Shown here piece by piece: positions 8,783 to 16,774 of a DNA stretch of 64,000 bases. Below the pieces are notes generated by a model that was not told the DNA's origin, made no database searches, and was given only the letters and a program-made list of their open reading frames with translations. Positions within the stretch are counted from its first letter, which is position 1, and every line of letters starts with the position of its first letter. The DNA is from JBDHWI01 sp964590135 (GTDB lineage: Bacteria > Chloroflexota > Anaerolineae > J036 > Brachytrichaceae), in assembly GCA_964590135.1 (NCBI GenBank), contig CAZPVX010000018.1:31379-95378 (forward strand). The letters run 5' to 3'. A program made the position numbers and the translations under genes.

Positions 8783-9760
8783 ATGATCAAGATTGCAGAA
8801 GCTATTCCCTCACAAGTGACGCCTTTGTGGAAACTGGCCAAGCAGGCCGGCGTCGATTACGCAGTGGGCGGCCTGCCGCTGAAGAGCGACCTCGGCCCCA
8901 ACGACACCCCCTATGACTACATGCCGCTGCTGCGCATGAAGAACCGCTATGAAGAAGGCGGCTTCAAGCTGGCCGTGATCGAGGCGCGCCCGCCGATGGA
9001 TCGTCTGATGCGCGGCCTGCCGGGCAAAGACGAGGAGCTGGAGTGGTGCATCAAGCTGATCCAGAACATGGGCCGGCTTGAAATCCCGGTGTGGTGCAGC
9101 GTGTGGATGGCGGTGATGAACTGGACGCGCACCAATATGTCGATTCACTCGCGCGGCGGCTCGCTCGTCACCGGCTTCAATCTGGCCGAGTATGAGAAGG
9201 GGCCAGCCAACCCAAGTGTGACCGAAGAGGAGTTGTGGAAGAACCTGGAATACTTCCTCAAAGCCACTGTGCCTGTCGCCGAGGAGGCCGGCGTGGTCAT
9301 GGCGATGCACCCTGACGATCCGCCGCTCTCGCCGCTGAATGGCGTGGCGCGCATCATGAGCAGCGTGGAGAACTATCAGCGCATGCTCGACCTCGTGCCG
9401 AGCAAAGCCAATGGTATCTGTCTGTGTCAGGGCAACTTCACGCTGATGACCGACGACCTGCCTGCGGCCATTCGCAAGTTCGGGCAACAGGGCAAGATTC
9501 ACTTTGTGCATTTCCGTGACGTGAAGGGCGATGTGCGCAACTTCCAGGAGGCGTGGCACGACGACGGCAAAACTGACATGAAGGCGTGTCTGGAGGCGTA
9601 TCGTGACATTGGCTTCGAGGGCGTGCTGCGGCCCGACCATGTGCCGACGGTGGAAGGCGACAGCAATGACAACGCCGGCTACTCCAGCTTTGGCCGGCTC
9701 TACGCCATTGGCTACATCCGTGGCCTGCGCGAAGCAGTGTATGGGCAGAAGCACGAATAA
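8783..9760 (+). CDS. uxuA: Mannonate dehydratase
   Basis: A 325-aa TIM-barrel enzyme with the family motifs MHPDDPP, HFRDVKG, FQEAWHDDGKTDM and RPDHVPT, which carry the metal-binding and catalytic residues of UxuA. It converts D-mannonate to 2-keto-3-deoxy-D-gluconate in hexuronate breakdown. It is shorter than the roughly 390-aa enterobacterial enzyme, but the metal-site motifs are all present. It is followed after 3 bases by an SDR-type gene, so the two are probably cotranscribed. A hexuronate substrate fits the neighbouring dehydrogenases and importer. Confidence 0.9.
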   Translation: MIKIAEAIPSQVTPLWKLAKQAGVDYAVGGLPLKSDLGPNDTPYDYMPLLRMKNRYEEGGFKLAVIEARPPMDRLMRGLPGKDEELEWCIKLIQNMGRLEIPVWCSVWMAVMNWTRTNMSIHSRGGSLVTGFNLAEYEKGPANPSVTEEELWKNLEYFLKATVPVAEEAGVVMAMHPDDPPLSPLNGVARIMSSVENYQRMLDLVPSKANGICLCQGNFTLMTDDLPAAIRKFGQQGKIHFVHFRDVKGDVRNFQEAWHDDGKTDMKACLEAYRDIGFEGVLRPDHVPTVEGDSNDNAGYSSFGRLYAIGYIRGLREAVYGQKHE

Positions 9761-9763
9761 CAG

Positions 9764-10597
9764 ATGAAAATCGTAATCACCGGTTGCAAGGGCCGGCTGG
9801 GCACAATCGTGATGGCGTATGCGCAGGCGCAGGGCGCAGACGTGCTGGGCGTGGACAACGCCGGCATGGGCAACTTCAGCGATTACATCAGCGCCGACTT
9901 GACTGACCTCGGCCAGGTGTATGACGTGCTGCACGGCGCGGATGCTGTCATTCACCTGGCGGCTATCCGCGATCCGCGCCTGTATCCCGCTGCGAAGACG
10001 TTCATGACCAACGTCGGCTGCACCTACAACGTCTTTCTCGCCGCGTCGCATCTCGGCATCAAGCGCGTCGTCGCTGCATCGTCCATCCAACTCAGCCATG
10101 TGGTTGTGCCACGCACGCCGCTCGACTTCCATTACTTTCCCATCGACGAGGCGCATCCGCTCAGCCCGCACGATGACTATACGTTGTCGAAGGAGGTGGG
10201 CGAGCGCATTGCGGACGCTTTTGCGCTGCACTGGGGTATGACAGCGGTGAGCTTGCGCTACGCCGGCGTCGTCACGCACGACAATTGGTCGAAACTGCCG
10301 CGCGGCAAGCATCTGCGCCCCGGCGTGCCGTGGCCCTATCCGCACTATGTGCATGTCGATGACGCCGCGCGCTGCACGTATCTGGCTGCGACGGCTGATC
10401 TGCCGGCGGCCTCGCATACCATCGCCTTTGTCACCGCCAAAGATACCGCCATCGACATGCCGTCGGAGGAGTGGATTGCGACCTACTTCCCCCATGCTGA
10501 GCGCCGCGCGCCCTTCACAGATCACGAGGCGCTCATCAGCGCCAGGGTTGCCGCAGAGAAACTCGGGTTTATGGCGGAGCACTCATGGCGAAAGTAG
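9764..10597 (+). CDS. NAD(P)-dependent epimerase/dehydrogenase (extended SDR), copy 1
   Basis: A 277-aa extended SDR protein. It has the glycine-rich nucleotide motif GCKGRLG at the N-terminus, DAVIHLAAI, and the active-site Tyr-Lys pair in YTLSKE with the upstream Ser in AASSIQ. It starts 3 bases after the mannonate dehydratase and is clearly related to the next gene, so this is a tandem pair. A uronate dehydrogenase or sugar-acid epimerase role is possible from context but cannot be decided from motifs. Confidence 0.85.
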   Translation: MKIVITGCKGRLGTIVMAYAQAQGADVLGVDNAGMGNFSDYISADLTDLGQVYDVLHGADAVIHLAAIRDPRLYPAAKTFMTNVGCTYNVFLAASHLGIKRVVAASSIQLSHVVVPRTPLDFHYFPIDEAHPLSPHDDYTLSKEVGERIADAFALHWGMTAVSLRYAGVVTHDNWSKLPRGKHLRPGVPWPYPHYVHVDDAARCTYLAATADLPAASHTIAFVTAKDTAIDMPSEEWIATYFPHAERRAPFTDHEALISARVAAEKLGFMAEHSWRK

Positions 10598-10669
10598 GAA
10601 GGAACAAAAGGCGAGATCGCGCCTCACCTTCTCAACTTTCCCCTTCTTTCCAGGCTGGAGACACCATCA

Positions 10670-11533
10670 ATGAAAATCGTCATCACTGGCTGCAAGGGCT
10701 TGATCGGCTCGTATACATTCGACTACGCAAAGCAGCAGAAAGGGGTGCAGGCATTCGGCGTGGATAGCGTCGGGCGCGGCAATGTCGCGGATTACCTCAG
10801 TGCCGACCTCACTGACTTCGGCCAGGCGATCGATGCACTGGACGGAGCCGATGCGGTCATTCACCTTGCGGCCATTCCCTCGCAGCGTATGTTCTCTGCA
10901 TCCAGGACGTTCATCACGAACACGGCCATCACGTGGAACGTGTTCGAAGCGTGCGCGAGGCTGGGTGTGCCGCGCGTAGTGGCAGCGTCGTCCATCCAGG
11001 TCAACCGCACTGTCACCATGCGCTCGCCAATCAACTATGCCTACTTTCCGCTGGATGAACAACATCCGGCTGATCCGCAGGATGATTACAGCATGTGCAA
11101 GGCTGTCGGCGAGGAGCTGGGTGAGATGTTCAGCAAGCACTATGGATTGACGGTGGTGAGCATCCGTCCGCCATCGGTGTTGCGGCCAGAAGAGGTGGCG
11201 AAGTTGCCCGCCGGCGAGGCCAGGGATCCGCACTACGCGCTCTATACCTACATCGATGTGCGCGACGCGGCGCGGGCGTTCTTCCTGGCCGCCACCGCCG
11301 AGTTGCCGGCGCAGTCGCACACGATTGCGTTCATCTCAGCCAGAGACAGCTCGATCAATACACCCTCGCGCGAGATCGTTGAACGCTTCTTTCCGGGGGC
11401 AAAGATCAAAGGCAGCCTGAAGGGACATGCATCGCTGGTCAGCACCAAGACTGCCGAGCGCGCTTTTGGCTTTGTGCCGCAATATTCGTGCCGTGACAAG
11501 CGCGCGCCTGGCTCGCCTGTGATGGCGGAGTGA
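10670..11533 (+). CDS. NAD(P)-dependent epimerase/dehydrogenase (extended SDR), copy 2
   Basis: A 287-aa paralogue of the preceding gene: the N-terminus MKIVITGCKG is identical, followed by GLIG, and the phrases SADLTD-G-Q, GADAVIHLAAI and PLDEQHP recur. The active site is YSMCKAVGE. Divergence outside the motifs suggests an old duplication with different substrates or successive oxidation steps. Seventy-two bases separate it from copy 1, with a Shine-Dalgarno-like CTGGAG before the ATG. Confidence 0.85.
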   Translation: MKIVITGCKGLIGSYTFDYAKQQKGVQAFGVDSVGRGNVADYLSADLTDFGQAIDALDGADAVIHLAAIPSQRMFSASRTFITNTAITWNVFEACARLGVPRVVAASSIQVNRTVTMRSPINYAYFPLDEQHPADPQDDYSMCKAVGEELGEMFSKHYGLTVVSIRPPSVLRPEEVAKLPAGEARDPHYALYTYIDVRDAARAFFLAATAELPAQSHTIAFISARDSSINTPSREIVERFFPGAKIKGSLKGHASLVSTKTAERAFGFVPQYSCRDKRAPGSPVMAE

Positions 11534-11545
11534 ATGACGGATGAT

Positions 11546-11601
11546 GAGGAGATGGGGCGATGGGGCGATGGGGAGATTACTGCTCCTCATCTCCTCTTTT
11601 T
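11546..11601 (+). terminator. Candidate terminator after the epimerase pair
   Basis: GAGGAGATG (11546-11554) pairs with CATCTCCTC (11588-11596), followed by TTTTT. The loop is G-rich with repeated GGGGCGAT units. The element overlaps the 3' end of the convergent mscS gene. Confidence 0.4.
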
Positions 11602-12443
11602 GCCGTCACTCTCTCTCCACCTGCCGGCGTTGAGATCAACTCAACCGCTTGCCGCGCCGGCGCAATCTCGATGCCTTCCTGTTTGAACCGCGAGGTGATG
11701 CGCTGGCGCAGGTCGCTCGCCAACTTGAAGAAATCACCTGTCATCGCAAATGCGCGCACCTCCATCAAGATGCCGTCTTGCCCCGTCTCCAGAAACAGGA
11801 TGTCGTGGCGCGGACGATGCAGCACACGCGTATCGCCGGCCAGAATTTCATCGACCATCCCCCGCACGCGCTCAAGGTCTGCGCTGTAGGCGATGACCAG
11901 GCGCACGTCCGCGCGCACCACGCCATTGCGTGTGAAGTTGGTCACGCCGCTCTCCTGAATCTGGTTGTTCGGCAACGACACCATGCGCTGGTCGAACAGG
12001 CGCATGATCGTGTTGAACAGTTGAATTTCTTCCACGGTGCCAACGCGTCCCATCGTCTCGATCACTTCTCCGGGCTTGAAAGGTTGAAAGACGTAGAAGA
12101 TGATCGTGGCGGCGAGGTTGGCGAGCGATTCACGCAGGGCGACAGCGATGACGATGAGCAGGGTGGTGGTGGCGCCGGCGATCAACACCACCGGCACGCC
12201 GACCAGCGACAGCGCGATCACCACCGCGCTCACGATGATCGCGTAGAAGACGGCCTGCAAGATGAGGCGTTCAAGTGTCGGCGTCATGCGCTCCTTCACC
12301 TGCGGCTGCTCCAGCACATGCGCGGTGAGATATTTGGTGCGCCGCGCGAGAAAACGCCCCAAAAATAGCACGCCGATGGCGAGCAGCACCCGAAAGGCGT
12401 AGTTCAGCACAGCGCCAAGAATCTGGTTGGTGTCGATTGGCAT
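11577..12443 (-). CDS. Mechanosensitive channel of the MscS family
   Basis: A 288-aa membrane protein with three N-terminal hydrophobic segments and the MscS core: the pore-helix region with ALRESLANLAATIIFY, the beta-domain start FQPFKPGEVIE and VEEIQLFNTIMR, then LPNNQIQ. It releases solutes during osmotic downshock. The length matches small MscS proteins. It is convergent to the epimerase genes, and its C-terminal codons overlap their candidate terminator. The ATG at 12443 is chosen over an upstream in-frame TTG. Confidence 0.88.
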   Translation of the reverse strand: MPIDTNQILGAVLNYAFRVLLAIGVLFLGRFLARRTKYLTAHVLEQPQVKERMTPTLERLILQAVFYAIIVSAVVIALSLVGVPVVLIAGATTTLLIVIAVALRESLANLAATIIFYVFQPFKPGEVIETMGRVGTVEEIQLFNTIMRLFDQRMVSLPNNQIQESGVTNFTRNGVVRADVRLVIAYSADLERVRGMVDEILAGDTRVLHRPRHDILFLETGQDGILMEVRAFAMTGDFFKLASDLRQRITSRFKQEGIEIAPARQAVELISTPAGGERVTAKRGDEEQ

Positions 12444-12530
12444 GGTGAAGTTGATGGTTGGCGGCAAGCGTCAGCAATGCAATGTTACCGCGCTGGCGCT
12501 TTGCATCAGCCTCACCCACAATGGCCGGTG

Positions 12531-13268
12531 ATGAACATCATGATCTGTGAGAACAAACAGGCGCTGGGTCGCGCGGTGGCAGAGCTGGGCGCGCAGCGCA
12601 TCCGCGATGCCATTGCTGCGCATGGCGCGGCGCGCATCATTGTCGCCACCGGCATCAGCCAGTTCGAGATGCTGGCGCACCTTACCGCGCTGCCTGACAT
12701 CCGATGGGACAAGGTGACTGCCTTTCACCTTGACGAATACATCGGCCTGCCGATCACGCATGGCGCATCGTTCCGCAACTATCTGTGGCAGCGCTTTGTG
12801 TCAAAGCTGCCGTTGCCGTTGGCCGCATTTCACTATATCGACGGCGAGGGTGATCCGCAGGCGGAGTGCCGCCGGCTCGGCGCGCTCATTCACGGCGCGC
12901 CGGTCGATGTGGCCTTCGTCGGCATCGGTGAAAACGGTCACCTCGCCTTCAACGACCCGCCGGCGGATTTCGAGACGGAAGCGCCGTACATCATCGTTGA
13001 TCTGGATGCGGCATGCCGGCAGCAGCAATTCGGCGAAGGCTGGTTCCCCACACTCGACGCTGTGCCGAGGCAGGCCATCTCGATGTCGATTCGACAGATC
13101 ATGAAGAGCCGCTGTGTCGTAGCGAGTGTGCCAGATGCGCGCAAGGCCGAGGCGGTGCGCAACAGCGTGCAGGGCAGCGTGACGCCGCAGGCGCCGGCGT
13201 CCATCCTGCAGCAGCATCCTGATTGTGCGCTCTACCTCGATCCGGCTGCGGCGAGCTTGCTGAAATGA
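12531..13268 (+). CDS. nagB: Glucosamine-6-phosphate deaminase
   Basis: A 245-aa enzyme of the NagB/GNPDA family: the substrate motif IIVATGISQFEML, the active-site segment FHLDEYIGL, and VGIGENGHLAFNDPP, equivalent to the GIGxDGHIAFNEP signature. It converts glucosamine-6-phosphate to fructose-6-phosphate and ammonia. Its TGA overlaps the ATG of nagA (ATGA), so the two are translationally coupled. This pair indicates N-acetylglucosamine use, perhaps from peptidoglycan or chitin. Confidence 0.9.
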   Translation: MNIMICENKQALGRAVAELGAQRIRDAIAAHGAARIIVATGISQFEMLAHLTALPDIRWDKVTAFHLDEYIGLPITHGASFRNYLWQRFVSKLPLPLAAFHYIDGEGDPQAECRRLGALIHGAPVDVAFVGIGENGHLAFNDPPADFETEAPYIIVDLDAACRQQQFGEGWFPTLDAVPRQAISMSIRQIMKSRCVVASVPDARKAEAVRNSVQGSVTPQAPASILQQHPDCALYLDPAAASLLK

Positions 13269-14383
13269 GAGTTGTCGCAAAGCACGTGCTGACCGGCAAG
13301 GCATATGCCCTCGAAAACACCGGCGGCGCGTGGCGTGCAGGCGCAACTGCCGAACTGCCCGAGCCAGGCGCCTTTCTCTCGCCAGGCTGGATCGACATTC
13401 AGGTGAATGGCTTCGCCGGCGGCGACTTCAACGCCACAGATGTCACACCCGAAACCGCAGCGCGCATCGTCGCGCGTCTTGCTGATGAAGGTGTGGCGCA
13501 TTGCCTGCCGACGGTGATCACGCAATCGCGCGAGCATATGGCGTATTGCCTCGATGCGATAGCCAGGGCAATGATGCAGGATGCAACGGTGCGCGATGCA
13601 GTTGCCGGCATCCACCTCGAAGGACCGTGGATCTCGCCGGCGGACGGTGCGCGCGGCGCGCATCCACTCGCGCATGTGCAATTGCCGGATTGGGATGTAT
13701 TCCGGCGCTTGCAGGATGCCGCGCAAGGCCACATCAAGCTCGTCACGCTTGCGCCAGAGTTGGATGGCGCGCTTCCACTCATCGAACAATTGGTGAGCGC
13801 CGGCGTTGTCGTCGCGCTTGGCCACACGCTGGCCGCGACGCCAGTCATCGCGGCTGCCGTGCGCGCCGGCGCGACGCTCTCCACGCATCTGGGCAATGGC
13901 GCGCCGGCGATGCTGCCGCGCCACCCCAATATGATCTGGGATCAACTGGCCGACGACCGGCTGTTTGCCAGCGCGATCTTCGACGGCCATCACCTACCGG
14001 CGAGCGTGATGCGGGTGCTGGCGAAGGTCAAAGGCGCGGCGCGGTTGATCCTGACCAGCGATGCAGTGGCGCTGGCGCGCATGGCCCCCGGCATCTACGA
14101 CACTGCCATCGGCGGCAAAGTGGAGTTGCATGCGGATGGCCGGCTGTCGGTGATTGGAACGCCGTATCTCGCCGGCTCGGCCAGTTCGCTGAAGGATGGT
14201 GTGGAAACTGCGGTGCGGTTGGCTGGCGTCCCGCTCGCCGATGCCTGCCGGATGGCCTCGGCGACGCCGGCGACTCTACTGGGCCTGCCGCCGCACGGCT
14301 TCACCGCTTTTCGATGGGATGCAGCCAACACGCGCGCCGCCATCCTCTGCGTCGGAAGGCTCGATGCGCTTGAGCCAAATTGA
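13265..14383 (+). CDS. nagA: N-acetylglucosamine-6-phosphate deacetylase
   Basis: A 372-aa amidohydrolase-superfamily enzyme. Motifs in order are GWIDIQVNGFAGGDFN, the metal-binding HLEGPWI, LGHTLA, STHLGNGAPA, the substrate motif DGHHLP and LTSDAVALA, whose Asp is the catalytic residue. It produces glucosamine-6-phosphate for NagB, encoded just upstream with a 4-bp overlap. The length is near the usual 380 aa. The downstream Gfo/Idh gene follows after 34 bases. Confidence 0.93.
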   Translation: MRVVAKHVLTGKAYALENTGGAWRAGATAELPEPGAFLSPGWIDIQVNGFAGGDFNATDVTPETAARIVARLADEGVAHCLPTVITQSREHMAYCLDAIARAMMQDATVRDAVAGIHLEGPWISPADGARGAHPLAHVQLPDWDVFRRLQDAAQGHIKLVTLAPELDGALPLIEQLVSAGVVVALGHTLAATPVIAAAVRAGATLSTHLGNGAPAMLPRHPNMIWDQLADDRLFASAIFDGHHLPASVMRVLAKVKGAARLILTSDAVALARMAPGIYDTAIGGKVELHADGRLSVIGTPYLAGSASSLKDGVETAVRLAGVPLADACRMASATPATLLGLPPHGFTAFRWDAANTRAAILCVGRLDALEPN

Positions 14384-14417
14384 CATTGCGCAGGGACGTG
14401 CCAACAATTGACGCGCT

Positions 14418-15632
14418 ATGAAACGCTATGCATTTGCCGGTGCGAGCGGCCGCGCCGTGGGCATGTATGCCCGACCCATCGCCGAAAGGTTCGCCAGCAC
14501 CGCCCAGGTTGTTGGCGTGTTTGACATCAACCAGACCCGCGCGCGCCTGCTTGCCGGCGTGTGCGGCCATCCGCCGGTCTATGCCGACTTCGACGCCATG
14601 CTGCGCGAAACGCAGCCCGACTGCGTGATTGTCACCACGGTGGATCGCTACCATCACGAATTCATCATTCGCTCGCTCGAAGCCGGCTGCGACGTGATCA
14701 CGGAGAAGCCGATGACGATCGATGATGAGAAGTGCCGCGCCGTGCTGGCTGCCGAGCGGCTCACCGGCAAGACCATCACCGTCACCTTCAACTATCGCTT
14801 CCAGCCATATGCGACAAAGGCGAAGGAGTTGATTCGCGCCGGCGCCATCGGCGATGTGCTGAGCGTCGATTTCGAATGGCTGCTCGATCGTTCGCACGGT
14901 GCGGACTATTTCCGGCGCTGGCATCGCCGCATGGAGAATTGCGGCGGCTTGCTCGTGCACAAATCAACACATCATTTTGATCTGGTCAACTGGTGGATCG
15001 AAGATGAGCCGGCACAGGTGTCGGCCTTCGGTGAACTGCGCTTCTATGGCCCCACCCGCGCTGAGCGCGGCGAGCGCTGTTCGACTTGCGCTTACACCAG
15101 GAGCTGCGAGTTCTTCAAGGACTATGCGCACGATCCAGCCTATAAGGCGCTCTACTTCGATGCCGAGCATGAGGATGGCTATTGGCGCGATGGCTGCGTG
15201 TTCAGCGACGACATCGATATCTATGACACGATGAGCGCGAGCGTGCGCTACGCGCGCGGCATCCTGCTCAGTTATTCACTGAACGCGCACTGCGCCTATG
15301 AAGGCTGGCGCGCGGCGATCAACGGCACGCGCGGGCGAATGGAATTGCTGGAGATCGAGAGCGGGCCGGGCGCGCACCCAGATGCGATGCAGATCGTGCT
15401 GGCCTACCCGAATGGCGAGCGCGTGACGCACGCGGTGCCGGCGAGTGCCGGCGGTCACGGCGGCGGCGACGAGCGCCTACTGCAGCGCCTGTTCGGCGGT
15501 CAGCCGATGCCTGATCCGCTCGGTCACATGGCCGGCTCACGCGCCGGCGCGATGAGCATTTTGATCGGCATCGCTGCAAATCAATCCATCGCCTCACAGC
15601 GCGTGGTGCGCATCGAAGATCTGCTCGCTTGA
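14418..15632 (+). CDS. Gfo/Idh/MocA family oxidoreductase
   Basis: A 404-aa protein with the N-terminal nucleotide-binding region (FAGASGRAVGMYARP), the family-defining EKP motif (VITEKPMTI) and a substrate domain with GGLLVHKSTHHFDLVNWW, carrying the expected histidines. A Cys pair in ERCSTCAYTRSCEFF is unusual for the family and could bind metal. It follows nagA closely on the same strand, suggesting a sugar substrate from the same degradation route. The exact substrate is not predictable from sequence. Confidence 0.88.
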   Translation: MKRYAFAGASGRAVGMYARPIAERFASTAQVVGVFDINQTRARLLAGVCGHPPVYADFDAMLRETQPDCVIVTTVDRYHHEFIIRSLEAGCDVITEKPMTIDDEKCRAVLAAERLTGKTITVTFNYRFQPYATKAKELIRAGAIGDVLSVDFEWLLDRSHGADYFRRWHRRMENCGGLLVHKSTHHFDLVNWWIEDEPAQVSAFGELRFYGPTRAERGERCSTCAYTRSCEFFKDYAHDPAYKALYFDAEHEDGYWRDGCVFSDDIDIYDTMSASVRYARGILLSYSLNAHCAYEGWRAAINGTRGRMELLEIESGPGAHPDAMQIVLAYPNGERVTHAVPASAGGHGGGDERLLQRLFGGQPMPDPLGHMAGSRAGAMSILIGIAANQSIASQRVVRIEDLLA

Positions 15633-15704
15633 CACTCAACCTCTCTCGCCACGGCGCAAAACCGCGCGGTTTTCGACGTCTGGGCGCGAAATTGCCATAT
15701 CCAA

Positions 15705-16733
15705 ATGAATATTCTTGTAACTGGCGGCTTGGGTAGCGTGGGTCGGGCTGTTGTACAACGGCTCCTCAACCATGGCCACACTGTTCGAATTCTTGACCGC
15801 GCAACAGAGAATCCTTTCGAGCGTGCAACGTGCATCGCCGGCGATCTAACCGACTACAGCGCGGTGCGCGAGAGCGTGCGCGGCATGGATGCCGTCGTGC
15901 ATCTGGCGGCGCTCACGCATCCTGCGGCCGGGCCGGCGCACACCATCTTTGAGATCAACGTTGCCGGCACGTTCAACGTGTATGACGCAGCGGCGCAGGA
16001 AGGCATCCGGCGCGTGGTCAGCGCCAGCTCCATCAACGCGCTCGGTTTCAACTTCGGCGTGCACAGTTTCCCCATCCAGTACTTGCCGATGGATGAAGAT
16101 CACCCGAGCCACACCACCGATGTGTATTCCTTCTCCAAGCGCACCGTTGAGGAGATTGCGCGCTATTTCTGGCGGCGCGATGGCATCTCGGGTGTGCAGT
16201 TGCGCATGCCCTTCGTGTATTCCGCCAATCCCGAATTGTTGCGGCGCATCAAGCGCTTCATCAGCGGAGGGCGCGCACAGCTGGACGAGTTGATGCAGTT
16301 GCCGGAGACAGATCTGCGCGAGATGGCGCAGCAAGCGGTGGCGAAGCGCGATGAGATGCGCGCGGCGCGCCTGTCTGAAGTGCCGTGGCAAGAGCGGCAG
16401 CCGCCGGCGGCGGCGCCCGGGCCGATGGCGATCGTCGCCGGCGCCTACACCGATTTCTGGGCGGCCATCAGCGCCGAAGATGCCGCACAGGCGTTTGAGA
16501 AGGGTGTGACAGCAAGCTACGAAGGCAGCCACCCGCTGTTTGTGTGCGAGGCTGAGAACAGTATTGGTCTGCCATCGGTGTTGCTGGCGCGGCTGTTCTT
16601 CCCTGAAAGCGAGATCAGGTCGCCGCTCGCCGGCAACGAGAGTTTGCTGAGCTATGCGCGCGCAGAGGCGTTGATCGGGTTTAAGCCCGAAGATTACTTC
16701 CGCCGCTGGATTGAAACGGCTGGCATGGCGTAG
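15705..16733 (+). CDS. NAD(P)-dependent epimerase/dehydratase (extended SDR)
   Basis: A 342-aa SDR protein with GGLGSVGRAVVQ at the nucleotide site, DAVVHLAAL, SASSINALG and the active-site YSFSKR. An insertion rich in Arg/Glu/Ala (about residues 180-235) separates the NAD domain from the last third. It is the last gene of the plus-strand sugar-metabolism series and is only distantly similar to the two tandem SDR genes upstream. A sugar or nucleotide-sugar substrate is likely. Confidence 0.85.
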   Translation: MNILVTGGLGSVGRAVVQRLLNHGHTVRILDRATENPFERATCIAGDLTDYSAVRESVRGMDAVVHLAALTHPAAGPAHTIFEINVAGTFNVYDAAAQEGIRRVVSASSINALGFNFGVHSFPIQYLPMDEDHPSHTTDVYSFSKRTVEEIARYFWRRDGISGVQLRMPFVYSANPELLRRIKRFISGGRAQLDELMQLPETDLREMAQQAVAKRDEMRAARLSEVPWQERQPPAAAPGPMAIVAGAYTDFWAAISAEDAAQAFEKGVTASYEGSHPLFVCEAENSIGLPSVLLARLFFPESEIRSPLAGNESLLSYARAEALIGFKPEDYFRRWIETAGMA

Positions 16734-16774
16734 GCGGAACGACTGAAAAATCGACCCCCGTGTGAGATGTCTGT

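Noticed and set aside
8810..10582. Very long antisense open frame (590 codons) opposite uxuA and the first SDR gene
   Set aside because: It is His/Arg/Ala-rich with no motif, a by-product of GC-rich codon use in the two real genes on the other strand.
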